Positions 12,007-22,985 of a stretch of 64,000 nt of DNA are shown piece by piece. The position numbers and the translations under genes were made by a program. The DNA is taken from the NCBI RefSeq assembly GCF_031143425.1, contig NC_090446.1:1020167066-1020231065 (forward strand), written 5' to 3'. The stretch's first letter is position 1, and each line of letters starts with the position of its first letter. This DNA comes from Pleurodeles waltl (taxonomy: Eukaryota; Chordata; Amphibia; Caudata; Salamandridae). Below the pieces are notes generated by a model. The model was not told the origin of the DNA. It saw nothing but the letters and a program-made list of their open reading frames with translations, and made no database searches.

Positions 12007-12186
12007 GGGGGTTATTCCAACTTTGGAGGAGGTGGTAATCTGTCCCAAACGTGACGGATTTACCACCAGCCGTATTACGAGTTCCATAGGATATAATGGA
12101 CTCGTAATACGGCTGGTGGTATATCCGTCACTTTACTGTCACTTTTGGGACGGATTACCACTTCCTCCAAAGTTGGAATAACCCCC
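12007..12186. mobile_element. 180-bp hairpin MITE with ATA target duplication
   Basis: The element starts GGGGGTTATTCCAACTTTGG and ends with its complement. The outer 24 bases of both ends match exactly. The inner arms 12,061-12,081 and 12,101-12,121 are a perfect 21-nt inverted repeat around a 19-nt loop, so nearly the whole element folds on itself. It is flanked by ATA on both sides (12,004-12,006 and 12,187-12,189). A 3-bp duplication fits the PIF/Harbinger superfamily. It lies between two pieces of the LINE C endonuclease and is therefore younger than LINE C. Confidence 0.88.
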
Positions 12187-12689
12187 ATAATCTCACAATC
12201 TGGGATAGGTAGGGTATTATGCATGCATCCATCTGAAAGTGTCTTTTACCATAATTGCAAAGCACCCACCACTTTTGTGTCTGCGATCCCTCCTACAAAA
12301 TAGTACCCTGAATGCAGCGCTTGGTTGATATCAGGTGTGGAAGTGCCCTGTAACCAAATTTCCATTAGAAAAAGAACATCTAAATTCTCATCCTCTAATA
12401 ATGAAAAGACATCCAAGTTATGGTGACGCAGAGATCTGCGGCTGACCGGGGCAAAGTTCCACTTTTGTAGTTCTAGTAGTTTGGTCTGGTCTGCCACAGT
12501 GTTACAGAGTGAAAAATGACATCTGGTACAACACTGAACATCATTCACTGACCACATGAGGTGGCAGATCTGTGGACACGAATTGGGCTTAAATGAGATA
12601 AGCTCTACAGCAGAATAGCTTATCCTTTTTCCAATAAAAGGGGGAGGGGTCCTTGCCCCTGGTCAGGCGTGGATGGGCGCAGACAGGGT

Positions 12690-13195
12690 TGCCTTTGGTG
12701 AGCTTTCGACACGCTGTTAGTGCATCCGCTGGGTGCCTGCCCCTCTGCTCACATTTTATGGCTGCAGTGAAATAAAGCTAGAGTACCCAGCTCTTTGGCA
12801 TCTCTATGGTCAAAGGAGTCTGAAGACTCAATTCCCCCTCCTGTTCAAAAACGTGTCCCTTCTAACTTTATTTTTGGTTTAAAATAAAATATAACACAGT
12901 AAGAACATATAACACCCTCTAAAGAAGTTTAAACGTTTTAAAAGAGCAAAAATAAATTCAGCACTTGCTGGGGTGTGGAGCAGTGCGCAACTCTCCGGCA
13001 CACTCATGTCCCTGCTAACATTTTATGGCTGTGGTGGAAAAAAGCTAGAGCTCGAACCTCCCTGGCATCTCTATGGTCAAAGGAGGCTGAAGACTCTATG
13101 GTCAGAAACTATTCCCCCTCCCATTAACAATAGGGGCCCTTCACACTTCGTTTTTGGCTTAAAATAAAATACAATACACAGTAATTTTTTTAAAG
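12690..13195. repeat. Tandem duplication of about 265 bp at the LINE C 5' side
   Basis: ACATTTTATGGCTG recurs at 12,751 and 13,018 (period 267). After each come shared phrases GGCATCTCTATGGTCAAAGG, CTGAAGACTC, ATTCCCCCTCC and TAAAATAAAATA. Because it lies just upstream (on the minus strand) of the LINE C endonuclease, the copies may be 5'-UTR promoter monomers. Confidence 0.7.
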
Positions 13196-13199
13196 ACTG

Positions 13200-13350
13200 T
13201 GACATCCAGACAATAGTGTCACAAATGGGTGGGGACACACTGGCACACCACGCATATCGCACACATACACAATTGTCATTGTGGTGTCTTTATTCATTGC
13301 CGGTGAGTAGTGCGCTTTACAAATTCCTGATTGATTGATTGATTGTGAAA
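13200..13350 (+). mobile_element. Short LINE/SINE 3'-end remnant
   Basis: GTAGTGCGCTTTACAAAT followed by (GATT)n (13,328-13,347) is the type of 3' terminus seen on CR1/L2-like LINEs and SINEs that borrow it. The body is only about 150 bp and non-coding. Confidence 0.45.
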
Positions 13351-13375
13351 TGAATGATGGCCCCACAATGACGGT

Positions 13376-14100
13376 ACACTCACACTGAACAACGGTGTCC
13401 ATTTTTGTGCATTGCAAGGGGACCTGTACTGGTGGGTTTGTGTTATCTGTTGTGTATTTGAGTCAGTACGTGTATGTGTGTGTGTGGATTGGTTGGTTGA
13501 GGTGGGGGGAGCTGGAGAGGATGATGTGGTTATGTCTGTATGTGTGTCATCTGCATGTGAGATCAATGTTGTGTATGTTGTGTTACTGTGTGACACTATC
13601 AGGTGAGTGTTGTTGTGTGGCAGACGTTGTTGTGATGCGTGTAGTTATGCTTGTGTGTGAGTGTGTTTGTGTAGCTGAGTGCAGAGTTGTGTTGATTGTT
13701 GTGGTTGTGTTATGTGTGGGTGCAGTGTCAACGGTGTGTGTGTGTTGTGTCATGGATGTATGTCAATGTGTGTTTTCGGCATGTAAGGGTTGTGCTGTGT
13801 TGGAGTTGTAATGGAGGATGGTGTGTATGTGGTGTGCTTTGTTGTGTGTAGAGCAGGAGAACACATATGGCTAAGGGACAGTGTGTGTTTGTGTTTCACT
13901 TACCTCTATTCCACAGCCACTGCCATTAAAATTCCATTAGGTCCCGCCTCCATCTCCCTCCATCAGCAATCTATCAACCACTTGCAGAGCTGTAAAATCT
14001 AAATACAACAGGCAGAACACTGCTGACTTGATGGTCTTTTCGGGTCCGCTGCAACTTGGCGGTAACACTGTCAAGATCTAAATCAGTCCCAAAGTCACTA
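13376..14100 (+). repeat. GT-rich tract in a probable nonautonomous element
   Basis: A GT-rich, TGTG/GTTGTG-dominated block (13,440-13,870) is followed by non-repetitive DNA with ACTTGGCGGTAACACTG near 14,055-14,075. The GGCGGTAA phrase resembles ends of the Harbinger-like elements here, but no clean TIR pair is visible. The long frame on the plus strand (13,395-13,811) is a by-product of low complexity (Cys/Val-rich) and not a gene. Confidence 0.45.
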
Positions 14101-16105
14101 TATTGGATTCAAGATACTGCATCAGAAATAATATTTCAACCACTACATTGACTTAGCCGTTACATCGATGCTAGGTCTAGTGCAATGGGATGTCAAGTTT
14201 AGAACAGTAAGTATGTATTTACTCCATGATGTAGCAGTAGACAAGGTATAAAATACTATATTTTTGTAGGTGGGTATTGTCAACCATGATATAATGACAT
14301 ACAACCTCTTTATAAAGCCATACTGGATTGAGGAGGCTTATGAGGCTTGGCACAGGTCAAAGTAAAGGGATTGAATAAACGAAAAGCAAAAAGCAGACTG
14401 GTACATGAGCGGAGCATGCTCACCAAGTAATAACTCCTTTCAGCTCACCTCCACTCATTGCTGATGTTATCAAGTCCTTCTCTGGTTTATTGTGAGGGGA
14501 AGGCAGGATTTCTTGGCACTCTTTTTCATGTCTCTGGATGCTATGGCTGTGATGAGGCTTCAACACAGATAAGGACAGGAGCAGAGGTTCATCAGGGCAT
14601 TAGGCTTGTTATTAGTGTTGAATTACCAGTCAGTATAAAGCTAAACTTTCATAAAGCACTGCTGCTGCATCTGCATTGAAGAGGAACTTCAATAAAGTGG
14701 AACGGGACTCTGAATTATAATCACACTTTAGAGAAGATGCATGCAAGCAATAGTTCACTGCTAGTCAGAGCAAATGCATTTGTACAGTTCAAAAATCCAA
14801 CCAGCCTGGTTCTGAAAATGTTCCCTCTTTTAGAGAAGATGCAGGTGGCGGAAAGGTTTATTCTGCATGGAGTTAACTCTTCTAGGAAACCTTTTGCATT
14901 CAAGTTAGGCAGTGGCAAAGGAACAAATAGGAGGAGACAGGAGTGGTTGATGCCCTTGCACTGTGAGCACCAGCCATTCTCAATCTTACATTTAGTTTTG
15001 TTAAAGAAATATTTATAGTCATCTACAGGTATCCCTATTGACCGATGCAGCAAACGTGATCTCAAGCAATCAGGTTCATTAAATCAGTAATGGCAAATCC
15101 AGTAGTTCTCCGCTTTGAAACCTGTTAGCTTTGCCAACTCTTGTTGCTATCCTAGATAGTTGCGGTGAAGGCTTCTGCATCCGCAGCAGTCATTCTGGAA
15201 CAGCACTATTACAAAAACATGAATAGATGGCCACTATGGATTGTGCGCATCCACAGGAGCTATTTTTGAATATATTTTGTGTATTTTACGTAATCCCACT
15301 TAAAAATGCCTGCCGTTAACATGCGCACATCGGTGGCGGCCATCTTGTAACAGTATTTTGGTAAAAATGACAAAATGCATGAAAGGATGGCCCCTGTGGA
15401 ACCACAACAGCATCTCAGAATGCATTTTGTTAAATTTTACCAATATTGTTCAAAGATGGCTGCGCTGGATATGCTTACATGTGTGTCAGCTATCTTTGAA
15501 GGTGTCAATCTAAAACAAACCCATTAATATATGCATACAATGCATGTGTGTGTATGCATGAGCAGATTACTTGGAATGCTCACAATACCATGTTAAGATG
15601 CCACCAGCCAACAGTGCAGCAGCAGCAAACAAATCAATATGAAATCAAAATAAGGGGCTGAAGGAACAAGAGGACACTGGGTGTGGGGAGTGGGGTGAAG
15701 AATGTGTGTATGGGGGGAGCAGAGAGAAAGACCAGAAGAAAAACAGCCCCTCAGAAAGCAAGGTTTGACATCAGCAGTAGAAGGATATATCATCCAAACA
15801 CAATACTTAAATATTCCTAGTGACACTATCACAAGAGGGTAGAGGTTAACCATCAAATAAGAGCATGGAATACATAACAATGCAATCTAATTATGAGCAA
15901 GAGTCTGACCCAAAGCTAAAGCTGTCTGTTGCTCAGACCTAAAAAGAAAAAAAACACAAAGAAAACATAATTTAACACAGGTCAGTGGGCATATTTTAGA
16001 TGAAATCACTCCCTGCAGAATCTACTGAATCCCAAAACTATATAAATGCTGTCACCTGTATGGACGCTAGAAAAAGGGTTAAAGGGTACCACCTCAAGAC
16101 TAAAG
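14101..16105. other. Unassigned AT-rich DNA
   Basis: No gene, RNA or transposon core was recognised. A 15-base phrase TTTAGAGAAGATGCA occurs twice (14,726 and 14,829). The remaining frames are under 115 codons and motif-free. Confidence 0.5.
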
Positions 16106-16699
16106 CCCTCATTATGACTTTGGCCGTCTTTTCCTAAGACCGCCGAAGCCACAGGTGCCAGAAGACCACCAGTGCTGGCAGTCTTCCCACTGCCATATTA
16201 CGAGTACTGAAGGATTTCTGCCACAGTTTGGGCGGAAATCATCCAGTAGTAGTACTGGCAGTCGGAAGGGCAGAGGCGGTTCAATAGCCTTCACTGCCAT
16301 ATCAAAAGGACTCCACCTGCCATATTAAGAGCAGTAATACAGTGTGGTGGTGTCCTGATGGCGGGGCGCTGCCGGCGGTGGAAACGCCTGTTCTCTGGCA
16401 GACGAAATCCCCGCTGGACAAGGTAAGTTGATCGTTCGACAGGGGATATGGAAGGGGGTTGCTGTTATGGGAAGGGGGTTGCCGAGGTATTGTGATTGCA
16501 GGGCGGGTTGGGGGAGTCGTCTTCCAGCAACAGGAAAGAAATTTACTATTACAGGTAGCCTTTCTACCAGGGTTTTCATGGAGGAGACTCGTGATACTGC
16601 CGGCGGTCTTCAGTGGATCGCCGGGTCGGAGATGCTGATCTCCGGCCCGGCTGTCCAACCACCCTGACGGTACCAGGGCTGTTGGACAGTAATGAGGGA
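16106..16699. mobile_element. Nonautonomous Harbinger-like DNA transposon (copy 2)
   Basis: The left end reads CCCTCATTATGACTTTGGCC; the right end (GGACAGTAATGAGGG, about 16,684-16,698) is a diverged inverted copy. The interior has CCGCC/GGCGG motifs, a splice-donor-like AG|GTAAGT at 16,423 followed by TGATCG and GACAGGGG as in copy 1, and a palindrome CCGGGTCGGAGATGCTGATCTCCGGCCCGG near 16,620-16,650. No coding capacity. The ERV begins two bases after its right end, so the ERV entered at or next to the transposon terminus. Confidence 0.7.
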
Positions 16700-16700
16700 C

Positions 16701-18263
16701 TGCTACGGCAAGTGTTTTAATAAACATTAATAATGAGTGTTTATGTATTTTGAATAATACGTTTATGTAGAAGACATGATAACGTAGAAAAATAATCTAC
16801 ACATTTGAAAATGTGATCACGAAGAAAGGCCACCAATGTTAATGAAGTTTACTAATCAATGATTAAATAATATGAAATGTTGAATATATTAGACTAATAC
16901 AGTGATATGTCATATAAAGGGTTATGAATTAAGCTTTAGCTTTATTAAGTGTAGGCTTTAACTTAACGAATGTCTTGGCCTACCTGCCAGGCATTATGTA
17001 AAAGATGTATTTCTTAGTGTTTAATGAAATAAATGACTAAGAAGTTAAACTGTGAATTTCTATTGTATTGTTTAAATGTGCCATAACGGAAGCTTTTCAG
17101 GTGAACCGACTGCTAGGAGATGATGTTCATGCTAATGCAACATTTTATGTGTAATGTGTGTGAGACTGATTTTCCCAGGACAAGAACAATGAAGATACTG
17201 ACTAGAGTGGAAGCTGCAACAATATTGTTACCTGACAAGCCAGATGATGACACCGCAAGACGAACCAATCAACGATTAGAGAATGGAGAAATATTAGAAT
17301 TCATAGATTTGGGGTATTAGTTTTATTGGACAGAGTGCGATCATACGATTAATTGACCAATAGGGATTTGGGGGTAGTTTGGGTAACTTTGACTTAACGA
17401 CACTGCACAAGGGAAGAGGGTCATTCTGAAAGAAGACAGCTTACTGCCCATTTTTCCTGACTGAAAGGTTCCTATTTTCCTATGCGTCTTGAAAAGAGAC
17501 GTGCTTAACTTTAAATGCTAAAAGACTTTGCCCTTTTAAATTCTGATGCTGTATCCGAATGCCTTGCTGATCGACTGATGTCCTGCGGACGAAGACTGAT
17601 TCTGCTTTGCTGATCCACCCTAAGGATAGGTATATCCAAATTGTGAATATTATGCATATTTGCTTTTTCTTTCTAGGGACCAACTGCGCTGTTTTTATAG
17701 AGCTATAGTTAGATGTATTTTTTTCCAAATTTGTATTAATAAATTGTTTTGCCTGAAGCCCAACATGCTGATGCTAATCTGACGTTAGTTGAGGATCCTC
17801 ACCAATGAATTATGATGACAGGGACTAATGCTTAATTAATTTCTCTGCTAAACTTCATGTACTTCATTTCATTGACGCAGTTGAGTTAGAATGTGTTGTA
17901 GTTCAAGCTTTGATTAGATTACGCTTCTTCCGCCACTTTGGACAACCAGTACTGTTTCTGTATGTGTTTCATTTGATATTGAGATTAAGCTACCTGACCT
18001 TAGCATTGTTAATATAGGGAAATAAATATTCAAACTTTTACTAAAAAGTGTGGTTATTCATGACTGAAAGGTCATGGTGCGTAACAATTACTGACTCCAT
18101 TGATTATTGATTTATTGATTACTAATGATTATTGATTATAATGTATTGATTACTGGTTATGTACTGGATCTATGGTAAGAACATCTTAATGGCGAGTCGA
18201 AAGGTTCATTGACCTATCCGCGCCCCCTTGTAAGTTTACTTATTAAGGTCAGACGCGCTAACA
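16701..18263 (+). repeat. ERV 5' LTR
   Basis: About 1563 bp, TG...CA. It aligns along its length with the 3' LTR apart from the latter's insertions. AATAAA-type signals are visible at about 17,029, 17,739 and 18,021, but U3/R/U5 limits cannot be fixed by reading. It is followed after four bases by the primer site. Confidence 0.9.
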
Positions 18264-18267
18264 GAGA

Positions 18268-18286
18268 TGGTAGCAGACTGATGGTT
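18268..18286 (+). other. ERV primer binding site, initiator-tRNA-Met-like
   Basis: TGGTAGCAGA followed by a 2-for-1 change and GATGGTT. The vertebrate initiator tRNA-Met 3' end would pair with TGGTAGCAGAGGATGGTT. So 17 positions agree around one small indel. Four bases separate it from the LTR end. Confidence 0.7.
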
Positions 18287-18450
18287 AATCTCCCTAAGAG
18301 CTTACCATACACGTCCGGTATAGAATAATAGACAAACAGAGACGGTAATAATAGACAAACAGAGTCGGTAATAATAGACAAACAGAGACGGTAAGAGAGA
18401 CTGATGGTTTGTCTCCTTAAGAGCTTGCCATATATGTCCAGTACCGAGTG
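18276..18450 (+). repeat. ERV leader duplication with 23-bp triplets
   Basis: ACTGATGGTT...CTCC-TAAGAGCTT-CCATA occurs at 18,277 and again at 18,401 (period 124). Between the copies sit three tandem 23-bp units starting AATAATAGACAAACAGAG at 18,325, 18,348 and 18,371. The duplicated block overlaps the end of the primer site. The leader continues without a recognisable gene to about 19,484. Confidence 0.88.
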
Positions 18451-19484
18451 ACAGGTGTTAACAGAGACAGTAGTAGGATTGAAGGTCCCAGAGGTGGTAG
18501 CAGAAATCAATATTACTGAGATTTGGATTTTGTTTTTCAATGATGATTAGAGTGAAAATTATGTTCCCTTAAGTCCAGAAATGACTTTCCCACATCCTGG
18601 ATCCTGCTAATGGTTGTTTGAGGATGTTCCCGGCGTTCTAGTGATAGTGTGAGTGAAATAGGTTGCGCTTGCACAGCTAATGCAAATCGCAGGTGAATTG
18701 TGAGGTTTGTGAGGGTTTTAGGGAGTTTGCGTACTCAAAATGAAGTTGTAGTAGGAGTGTGCATACTCTGCAGTGTGAGAGTAGGGAAGTCATCGAACTT
18801 CAGATGAGTGTGGCACTTTGTGCTAAAAAATTGTCCACGTGGCTGTTGATGTATGGACCCTGCATGGTCTAAGACTCTGGAGTATATTGAAAAGTGTATG
18901 AGACACTTGGTTATATGTTGTAATTTGTCTGGTTTAGTAGGTTGATCGGGCGTGGTCAACAAGTCAGAGTGCGAGTTATAGTGAGTGAAAGAAAATTTCG
19001 AATGACATTTGGCAAGTTCTATGTGCACCAGGACAGACCCATTGATCAGTTGAGAGTAAAATGTACGGGTCGAAGTTTGCTTGTGAATCTGGGACACAGA
19101 GAAAGAAGGTGTAGCTGTAAGTGTGGGATGAGCTATCAGTGAAAAATCCCTAAGGTTTCTGAAGCGATTGTGTTACCTTTCCTGTAGTAAACCAGCAGAT
19201 CTGTTTTTGGTTTTAGTTTTTTTTATTAGTGCTCGCAATATTTTGCATTAGTTTTGTGTGAATTGGAGTTTAGGAGGTCAAGCCGCCAGACTTTGTCAGC
19301 CACAGTACGTGTGAGTGTGACATCATTGGAGCCGTGCTGGGATAGGTCGGTTAGTGAGAAGGGTCATGCATGAATTGGCAGCCGTCCATGAGAGGCAATT
19401 AGTTGAGAACGTAGGTGAAAGGAATCTTGAGATTAAAAGTCACTTCCTGATTTGATTTTGAATAGTGAAAAACGGGTTGAAAAT

Positions 19485-22325
19485 ATGACATTTTTCAAAG
19501 TGTCAAAAAGTGCCCTAAGGGGAGCTAAATATATAACAATGAGTGTAGGTAAGGCTACACAGCCAGAAGGTACACCAGCTTACATTGTAATGGAAGAGAA
19601 GGGTGTCACTCCATGTCTTTGGCTAAAGCAATGGTGCAAATTGACAAAGAAAGATGGGAACTTAGCGCTTCCTACAAATGGAACGTTTAAATTGAGAGCT
19701 TTGGAGCATTTACGTATGGTGCTATATGAATAGAACCCCTTCCAAAACCAGCACAGTTTGAGGCATTAGCGATTTGGGAGCTAGTAGCTAAACAGCAACA
19801 GTAACTGAAATTCGAGAGGAAGATGAGAAAGGCAGAAAAGACTCTAGCGGAGGCTGGATGGGATTGTGTTCAGAAAGCATGAAGAATGGAGACCTTGCCG
19901 GGAATTAAGTTGTTTCCGGCAATTACGCAGAAGAATGAGAAGGAAGGAAAGAAAGATACTAAAAAAACTAGCAAATGTCCGTCCGAGAGTAAGGAAGCTA
20001 TAAGTCCTCAAACAAAGAGGACTCAGACTATGAGGAGTTCATTACACAGTTATTGAGATTGATCACCACCATATATAGTACATGGGAGTGGTCCAAGTAC
20101 CAGTGTTGGTCCGACAGCCCCGACACAGGTTAATGGGACAGTGAGTCCAGTGCAGGTTAATGCTAACCTGACACAGAATGTGGTGCAAAGTGGTCTTAAT
20201 GTGCCTACTACTCCTGTAGTGCAGACCCAGATGCAACCGCCACAGGTTCAGAGAATTTATCCTGATGTGCCCATTATGGAAATGACTTTGAACTTAGTGG
20301 TGCACACGGAGGAGGTCTTCCCGAGACCGATATTGGTTCAGACTAAGCCGATGCTGATTTTGTTGCCTCAAGTACAGCCGCAGGTAATACCAAGATTTAC
20401 ACCAGTGACAGGGACTCAGTCAGATATGACTCCGATGATGAATCAGAATATGGGAGTTACTCTCCCACAGAGTGTAGGAGCCAGAGGAGCCCCAGGTGCT
20501 ATATCGCTACCTATTACTGTTAGTCCAGCAGTACCATTATTTGCACAGAAGAAACCGACTGTAGGTGAACAGGGAGCAATGTCCCAGAACCTTATGAGGG
20601 GACAACATAATGAACATGTCCAGGTAGTCTCTCCTGTGGGACAGACTTTTGACTGATCAAGATCATTGTTAGACCTTAGTCCATTTGTAGCACTTCCAGA
20701 TACGGTGACAGGGCCGAACGTTAGTCAGAGTTTGAAATTATTGACACCCCAGACTCAGAATGCAGTTGCACAGCAGGTGCCACTGGTCCAAGCAAGTAAC
20801 ATTTCATTACAAGGTTTGACAGCTCAGCAATTAACTGAATGGTTAGACAAGCTGAATACTCCACAGAGTGCCCCTAAAGGAGAGGAGTATTTGAACTATA
20901 CTAGGCTAAGCATGGAAGCGGGTGAACTCATTGAGGGAATTATGTGGGTGAATAGGTTGGAATCCTACACAGAGGCAGAATTGAGATATTTGTGCCCAAA
21001 GATTACGAGAGAGGTGAGCAATGTACATCAGAGATTAGCAGACTTGGCAGAGAAATACGGCATAAAAATCAAGAAAAGGAAGCATTTGAAAAGGAGTTAC
21101 AGATTAGATTTTGAGGCGAAAGATTTTGAACACATGAGATTTGCCAGAATGAAGGCACACCTCAAGGAATTGCTTCAAAATGCTCAGACCAGGGGAGCAT
21201 TAGAGAAGTGGGATGGCAGATGGGTAAAGAAAAGAGACAAGAGAAAAAAGGATTCTTTGGAGCTGACTGAAAATGTGCAGCAGGATAAGGATCCAGTAAA
21301 GGTTTTACCAATGAGAGAGATTCCAAGGGGGAATTTTGTTCATGTCCCATGGAGCAGAAGTGACATTCTGTCATTTACAAATGATTGTCCACAATCGAGA
21401 GAAAAGCCAGTAGAATGGTATCAGCAGACAGACAGATTCTTAAAACTTGCAAAGTGTTTGGGGGAGGGCTTGAACAAATTACTAGAGAGAGTGGTTCCAG
21501 CTGACTTGTGGATCGAGTGTAAGAGGAGTGTAGACTGGCCAACAAGTGAACCAGAGAGAGACAAGAATACAGGTGCACCATCGCCAAGTAATGAAATATT
21601 ACTATAAGGTGATTGAGTTTCTGAAATCGAGAATTTTGGCCAAGAATATTGATTGGCAGAGGATTGACAGGACAGCTCAGGAAGCAAAGGAATCGAAACA
21701 TGCATATTATGAAAGATTGTTGCAGGCATTCAAGCATTACAATGGTACAGAGACACTTGAGGCGAAAGACATGCTTCACTTTGTGTTCAGATTTGTGGAA
21801 GGATTGAGACCTGAAATTAGACAGATTATTAAGAGTCATTTGATTGGCTGGAAAGCAAAGCCGATTGATGAGGTGTTGCAGTATGCGAAATACTGTAGTA
21901 ATGAGATCGAGTGCAAGCAGAAAAAGTTGAAAGAGAAGGCGATGGTGATGCAGGTTAAAGCGGATCAAACAGGAGTGCAAGGGAATTGTTTGCAGCAGTT
22001 ACCACAGCAACAGCAGGGAAACATGATGTTTCAGCCCCAGATGAGAGATAGAGGTCGTGGAGGCAATATGAATTGTGGTCCAGACTTGAATACTGTAGTG
22101 GTTCAGAATGATGTACAGGGAATGAAGAAGCTATTGCCATGTCACATTTGCGGAGCTGTTGGACATTGGAAATGGGAGTGCCCAATGATGGTGCAGGAAG
22201 GTGTTTCTCAGAAGAGTAATGACATCAATTCATTCCAGACTATGAGAGGACCAGGAGTGAGAGGTCCTAATCTAAATTTTCAGAATAATGTAAATCAAGT
22301 GCAAAATTTTCAGCCCATGCAGTAG
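19485..22325 (+). pseudogene. ERV gag, broken
   Basis: The probable start is the ATG at 19,485 in a 93-codon frame (matrix-like N-terminus) that stops at 19,733. A Gln/Pro/Val-rich linker (20,141-20,656) follows, then a capsid-like part in the same frame after a TGA (20,666-21,607). Another frame (21,546-22,325) carries a capsid C-terminal block with a Tyr-Tyr-x-Arg-Leu context like the major homology region and one CCHC zinc knuckle (C-x2-C-x4-H-x4-C, 22,140-22,181). At least two frameshifts and several stops break it. The role in an intact virus is particle assembly and genome packaging. The single knuckle supports gamma/epsilon-like affinity. Confidence 0.82.
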
Positions 22326-22985
22326 GTGCAGATGCCCCGTGCACAAATGTCATAGTTGCAACCAATGCAACAGCAGGTTCCCATGGTACCTACACAGCAA
22401 ATCCAAATGCCTCAAGCCCCGATGGAGCAGCAACAGATGATGCTTTCTTAGCAGGTCACAGGACAGAGGCATAACAGAAATAGTAATACAGTGCACCAAT
22501 TCCCATTACACAGTGAGAATGGAATAAATGATGAATGGACGAGTGACAGTTCAGATGAGGAGCCATGTTTGCTTATGACTTCCCTAGAAGTAGATCAGAG
22601 AGGACCCTATGTGAAGGGAAAGGTTATAGGTCACAAGGTTTCATTCTTGCTTGACACGGGGGCTACACTCTCTACAGTGAGAAGCGCAGAAGTCCCAAAC
22701 TTGCCCCTTTCAGGAAGAACAGTTTAGGCTGTTGGAGTAGCGAACCAGTATTTGACAAACCTGATTACAGATCCAGTTCAAGGTGAGATTGGCAATTTTC
22801 AGGGATTGCATAAACTTGTAGTCTGCGATTCAAGACCGGTATCCCTACTGGAAAGAGACTTGTTGTGTAAGACAAAGTGTTAGATTACTTGTTCAAATGA
22901 TGGAATTGAGATTCAGACCAATAGAGATGATGAAGAAGTACAAGCCTCAGAGATAGAGAGTGAAACTACAAATGAGGAGAACCCT
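22326..22985 (+). pseudogene. ERV protease region
   Basis: This follows gag in the same frame after in-frame stops, one at the gag end (22,323-22,325) and two more before 22,452. An aspartic protease motif D-T-G-A sits at 22,653-22,664, preceded by hydrophobic residues as in retropepsins. A downstream Leu-Leu-x-Arg-Asp-Leu-Leu block (about 22,848-22,866) matches the C-terminal G-R-D/N region, with Glu in place of the usual Gly. Stops at 22,725 and 22,879 interrupt it. The gag-pro-same-frame organisation is like readthrough gammaretroviruses, but here the stops may be decay. Confidence 0.78.

Larger units (their letters stand above)
7850..12640 (-). mobile_element. LINE C, Jockey-superfamily LINE, interrupted
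   Basis: On the minus strand the order is: endonuclease N-terminal part (12,557-12,246; LRRHNLDVFSLLEDE, then LFLMEIWLQG); the middle of the endonuclease with a degraded GDFN motif (11,922-11,660); the endonuclease end with a TWTDHAVIP-like block (about 10,140-10,080); upstream RT (9711-9120; NIACPCIYRPSSPLLILGKVLKK, a form of NYRPISLLP); RT palm (8888-8670) with YANETQL for YADDTQL; and a C-terminal tail (8537-8256). Two insertions split it: an LTR-like stretch (about 10.18-11.6 kb) and a hairpin MITE (12,007-12,186). The family differs from LINEs A and B. No open frame survives. Confidence 0.85.

Noticed and set aside
13395..13811. 138-codon plus-strand frame rich in Cys and Val
   Set aside because: It is produced by a GT-rich tract; TGT/GTG/GTT codons give Cys/Val runs in any frame. 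No start context or domain.
15240..15480. Possible tandem repeat of AAGATGGC/GATGGCC phrases
   Set aside because: The similarity between units is too weak and spacing irregular by eye.
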